This document shows positions 59,293 to 64,000 of a stretch of DNA of 64,000 nucleotides, piece after piece; position 1 is the first letter of the stretch, and each line of letters opens with the position of its first letter. The notes beneath the pieces are model-generated. The model was not told where the DNA came from. It saw only the letters and a list, made by a program, of their open reading frames with translations, and searched no databases. Where the stretch lies: contig NC_092580.1 of NCBI RefSeq assembly GCF_037975245.1, positions 7,416,501-7,480,500 on the forward strand, read 5' to 3'. The DNA is from Apostichopus japonicus. Taxonomy: Eukaryota > Echinodermata > Holothuroidea > Aspidochirotida > Stichopodidae. The position numbers were made by a program, and so were the translations under genes.

Positions 59293-61374
59293 ATTACATG
59301 GAGCCTTGCTGTGCACTAGATTCTTACAACATAACGCGACTGAATTGTTATATACATAACACCAGCAGTGTCCTAAAATACTAACACTTAAATTAAATTG
59401 TATTTATCTTTATCGTGTCGGTTATTTAGTTTTATTAAATTCAGGCAGGAATCCCTTCTCTCCTTGTTGGGCAGTTGTTCCACTCACTCTCCTAGCCAGT
59501 TAATATCAGTGTAATAGTAATTACTGTACTATAATACATCCTAATAAATATTGCATTCATAGTAGTATTATATGGTGGTATATAGACCACAGACTCGGTA
59601 TATTATACCAGAAGAAGTGATATAGTTTAATTAAAATTAAAACAAACCAAATAGAGAATTGCTTGGAATGTATATAGTCAATATGTTTGTCACACACTGA
59701 AGTCTTGAGTTGTTCTGTATGTGCCTTTTGTATCAGATTGTATGTGATGTCATACATATGACTGAAAAAATCATTTGAAAGATTGACTAGACAAATAATC
59801 TGTTTAAACACTGCTTCCAAAAACAATAAATGATGATTGAAGAGAGGTAGGAAATAATGATAATCAGCAGGCTGCAGTTTTTCCAATGATCGTGATAATT
59901 TCATACTGTTTTTTTTCCCCACTGTGGTTCAGGTTTGGTAATTAAGAATTACTTAATTAAGTATAATTTGTATGGTGATAAAGTCTACAAGTTTTAAATA
60001 GATGGCATATTTACAACCGTCATTAAAAGACATCGGTATGAGACCTACCCCTACCCCTGTCCCCACCCACTTCTCCTTACACCCCAACCCTTGGCTTCTA
60101 CTGATGTCTTTCTGTGAATGAACTTGAAACTTAACATGACATGGTAGCCAATAAGAATAAAAATATAAAAATTCATTTTTTTTGCACATTTGTAACCGAA
60201 ACCCCCCTCTCCCTTCCCCAGGGCAGTTCCCATTTTACTGTACTAGTAATTAGTATGTTCAACTACAGAACATATTCCTACAAAGCTAAAATGACATTAA
60301 ACGAATCATGAACCTAACATATCATGAACCTACTTATATACATATATATACATATAACCTTGTAAATTATAAGTTATAAGTTTGTAATCAATATTTGTAA
60401 CCATCTTCAAACAATCAAGACCAAAAGGTTCATACAGATGTGCTACTTTATACACCTAAACTACAGGTAGAAACTGTTGCAGCGTATTCATTTATCACAC
60501 ATGCGACATTTCACTTTGTTACACATTTGGCCAGTAAGATAAACAATGTTGAAAAGTTGCATCCTATCAAATCGAAGGTAGCCTAGCCTTCAAGCAGGAG
60601 TCTGTTTCACGATTAGAAACGTCGCCGGGAAAAACTCATTATGAGTGAGCTTTCAAGCAATTGTCATCATTAATAAATCAATATCATACAATTGGTCATA
60701 ACTTCATGCAGTCTTTTCAGTTTTATAGAATAAATTATTCTTACAACATGCCACACCCATTTCATTATTACTTTTTTTTTTTGGGTACAGTAAAAGTATA
60801 TACTGGGCTTCATAGTGAAAAAATTTACCTCACATAGAATGACTATTTGAAGGAAAAACAGAGGCAAACTGGAATGAAAAATGTTTGGATCAAAAGTAGG
60901 AAGAAATTTATAGCAAGAACTACAGAAAAGCATTTACAGAAGTGAAAGAGAGGTCAGCTCCCATCAGTCAATATTTCAGATTGCTTTATTCGTATTTATT
61001 TTATCTGTTATTATTTTCATCTTTTATGGAAGGTAGCTTTGTAGTAAGTCTCTACTTTAATAAACTAAATATGTTTTGATACATTCTTCTGCTGTTACTT
61101 AATGAAAAGTTGACACTATTATGGCACCTAGCTCTGTTGATCCAGCGATATTCTTGAAGCTTCCACAAACATCAATGTGATCAGGTAGTAAATCATGGTG
61201 CATGTAATTTACCAGAAAAAGAAAGAAAAAAAACATTGCCTAGTTTGGGAGATATTCTAGTTTTGTTATGATAGCTTGGGAGCTGTCATTCTGTTAATCT
61301 GTGAATTGTTATAGTCCTACAAGGATCTGAAACAGTTTGACAGTTTCTTTAGTTAGTTTTTAAGGTTTAAAACC
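59293..61374. other. No gene seen
   Basis: The longest frame is 121 codons on the minus strand (59557-59922), rich in Phe, Ile, His and Tyr as expected by chance in AT-rich DNA, and without splice sites. TATACATA repeats near 60340. Confidence 0.6.
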
Positions 61375-61660
61375 GGTGCTGTGACCGAGTGGATAAAGGC
61401 GTTGGCATCTGAAGCAATGAGGCTTAGCAATCGGTAGCTTCCGGGTTCGATACACGGCCGGGTCATGGTAAGGTGGGTTTTTCATCCAAGAGCAATCTAC
61501 GGTTTTCCCATCTGAAATGACTTTCTAAGTTGAACTGAATCCAAATTATTGTTAAAATGTTAAATTGGAAGCCACCTGAAGTGTTAGTTGCAATCCATAA
61601 GCCCTTGCAGGTTTCTCCCACATTTGTGGTCGCTTAAGGGTCGTAAAAAAAAAGAAGAAG
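61375..61660 (+). mobile_element. tRNA-Ser-derived SINE
   Basis: The head looks like a class II tRNA: a D-arm/A-box GACCGAGTGGATAAAGGCG, an anticodon-like CTGAA (TGA, serine), a long variable region and a B-box GGTTCGATAC. The acceptor stem does not pair (GGTGCTG against CCGGGTC), so it is not a working tRNA. A tRNA-unrelated body of about 190 bp follows, ending in an A-rich tail, AAAAAAAAAGAAGAAG (about 61646-61661). Confidence 0.75.
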
Positions 61661-64000
61661 TAATTGCTGATTATTATCAAATGTTAAACAGAGTTGACAC
61701 TGAAGCTGATGCCATCATTAGGTCATTTTAAGAGGTTATGCAAAAGCCCAACGTATGAGATATCACAAAAGTAAGTAATAAATCTTGTTTTACAAACTAC
61801 AAACTACTACTTCTAATTGTGCAAAGAAATACCGAGTACAATTATTGAGTACAATTAAGCCACTGAAGCGTTACTGCATGTATTGCTTAATGAGCTGTTT
61901 AGAAGATTAACCAATGCAGAGCTGTTAATTGTGTCATTTATATGTCACACATTATATACCACGGACTTACATATGATCAATTTGTAATGAACACAAGTAG
62001 GTTTACTATAACCTGTGTGGTGATAGTGTGTAAATGTACCTGAGAAGTACATTACTATTAATGACAAAACCAGTTAAATGACAATTCAATAATTGTTTCA
62101 AGCTGGAATTTTGTTACACTTCAGCACGAAATGACAAATTCACATATTACTTCCATAAATTACTGTGGATACATCCTTCGTGTTAGGTTGTAACAAATTT
62201 ATCAAATAAAATTATGAAGAAAATATCTTGTTTAATTTTTAATTTAGTCTAGTCATTAAACTGGTAAAAACCTTAAAGATTATGGGTTTTGTATTAATTT
62301 TTCTTCTTTTTCAAGTTACATTTTGGTTTCTGTCAAAAGGGAATATTAATAAACATTCGTATCTCTGTAATCTAACAATGTAAGATATATCTAATTAAAA
62401 TGAAAATTAATGAAAATATAAGATAAGGTTCAGATAAGGGCAAGGGTGGATCTGAAAGGGAAAAAACTGTGTGAACAGTGTACACACACACACACACACA
62501 TACATATGGGATTGTACAGGTCTCAAGAAAAATGTTACAACTGAAAATTTAAGGCAAAAAAAGTAATAAATAAAGCACACATATATCAGCATGTAAGGAT
62601 CTGAAAAAAAAATACTCTAAAAGATGAAAATGTAGCTATATAGTATATTTCCAGTCAACCAGAAGCCATTTCAATATTTATGCCAATTTTGAAATATTGA
62701 TTTTCTCATGACATCTCAATCAATTTTTTTATTCTTCTTTTTGGCCATTCTGACTTCATCAAGACTTGACTGAATTTCTCCGTTCTTATATGTCCTTAAA
62801 AGCTATCCATGGTAGTTACTGACATATCGTGGTGGAAATCAATACCAGTTTGAAGTAGTCAAATATAGTTTAGAAGATTGCTACCTATGTTTTTCATTCA
62901 ACACCAGAAACACCCCATCCATAGTTTGGTACCGTCCATATTATTATTGCTTTCTTCAAAAGAAATTTTGAAATGACATGCATTATAGATTTTTAAATTT
63001 TTTCATCTTTCTCTCTTCTTGACTTTGGCAACAGATGGTGGATGCAATATTCATCATTATCATGAAAATTGATACCACTTTAATCGTTTCAAATGGAATT
63101 TAAATTACCCCAAAACTTTGAGCAAAACACCATGAATTAGATCAATATCATTTTGATATTATGTTATATAACTATGATATGGTTTAGTTAGCAGGTACGA
63201 GGCACATTGCAGATTTAAGAGTCACTCAGTGCCTTCCTACTCTTCTATCTCTCTTTTTGCATTTAGGGGGTGGGGGGTGGGGTCAAATTCCCTCGGCAAA
63301 ATGTACCGCATAAATATAATATGTACATGCATTGATGCTACCAGCAGATTAGGGTTCCATATCATTGCCTTACTTTCAGCACTTTAACCTTCCTTGGTGA
63401 GAACAAGTTAGCGTTTCAAAAAATGATTCATAAAGGCAATATTATTCAAATAACACGCTGAGCTCATTTGGTGATACATTGGTAATGATACAGCAGTCAC
63501 TAGACTTTATTTCAAGTTCATATCTGGTATTATCCATTTACAAAAAACCAGAAACACCATGTTTGAGTTAATCATTTTAAAGTCACACCCTTTTTGCTGT
63601 TCCTCAATTTTAACTGGTATGAACCATTTTCCCCCCTTTTTTTCTTCTGATGTAATGATCTAGCATAACTAAACATTAAACACATGTGTTTTTCATTTTC
63701 ATCTCAAGGGTTTAGTTTGTTAGAAAAATTGAGAACAAGCTCACTGTCCTAAATTTCAAAGCCAAACCAATACAAATCCAAATAATTTGAAGTAATTTTT
63801 GTAATTGTAATTTTTGTAATTTCCTCATTTTTTTTTTATTGTTTTCATCTATCAGTGGAGAATATTATGTGGATAATATTTTCATTTATTCTGATATGTT
63901 CACTATTTTATTTGCCCTTAGTATGATTCTCCTTGAAATCTGAATGCATCCTTTAACACTGTAGTTTAAAATGGGTAAATAATATAACGAAAGAAACACA
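61661..64000. other. No gene seen
   Basis: AT-rich. (AC)n near 62484-62499. ACCAGAAACACC occurs twice (about 62903 and 63547), perhaps old repeat copies. No coding signal. Confidence 0.6.

Noticed and set aside
59557-59922. 121-codon minus-strand frame
   Set aside because: Composition typical of chance frames in AT-rich DNA; no splice sites or recognisable motif.
61375-61465. Functional tRNA-Ser
   Set aside because: The acceptor stem does not pair and the T stem has a mismatch; the body and A-rich tail mark it as a SINE.

Overview
This is animal nuclear DNA, AT-rich and intron-rich, with no operons, ribosome binding sites or other bacterial layout. The many TAGGCCTA-type motifs (about 7300-7620), the CR1/L2-type LINE tail, the hAT remnant, the tRNA-Ser-derived SINE and the numerous poly(G)/poly(C) runs suggest a marine invertebrate. 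An echinoderm or related deuterostome is my guess; it is inferred from sequence texture and not proven.

Two split genes can be reconstructed, facing each other tail to tail. (1) Plus strand, 7176-15548: a complete six-exon ARF-family small GTPase of 182 aa. It keeps every ARF GTP-binding motif except the last (G5) loop, which is altered. Its N-terminus is most like class II ARFs (ARF4/ARF5). Its 5' flank has a palindromic CRE and an overlapping UPRE/GASE-type motif, the kind of element tied to ER/Golgi stress. Intron 3 has a 74-bp tandem duplication just before exon 4, intron 4 has a decayed hAT transposase, and intron 5 has a TGG/TGA microsatellite and two hairpins. (2) Minus strand, 43862 down to 21909: seven exons with fully consistent splice phases encode about 525 aa of a hydrophilic, partly coiled-coil protein I cannot name with confidence. 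Its 5' end is missing; a GC-richer segment at 56714-57010 is a weak first-exon/promoter candidate.

Elsewhere: 1-6900 holds a 5'-truncated LINE (1488-2513), a likely pogo/Tc1-type MITE (4255-4855) and inverted repeats. 16161-21594 is noncoding between the two convergent gene ends. 31180-43700 is a 12.5-kb intron with a long (AT)n array. 43863-64000 contains a perfect 40-bp palindrome next to a 52-bp-arm foldback (46017-46170), a duplicated module with AGGTCA-NN-TGACCT palindromes followed by a 52-bp tandem array (58270-58855), a two-copy 53-bp repeat (59187-59292) and a SINE (61375-61660).

I saw no CRISPR array, intact tRNA, rRNA or convincing new multi-gene system. The most useful results are the two gene models, the unnamed coiled-coil protein, the altered ARF with its stress-type promoter motifs, and several undescribed foldback or modular repeats.
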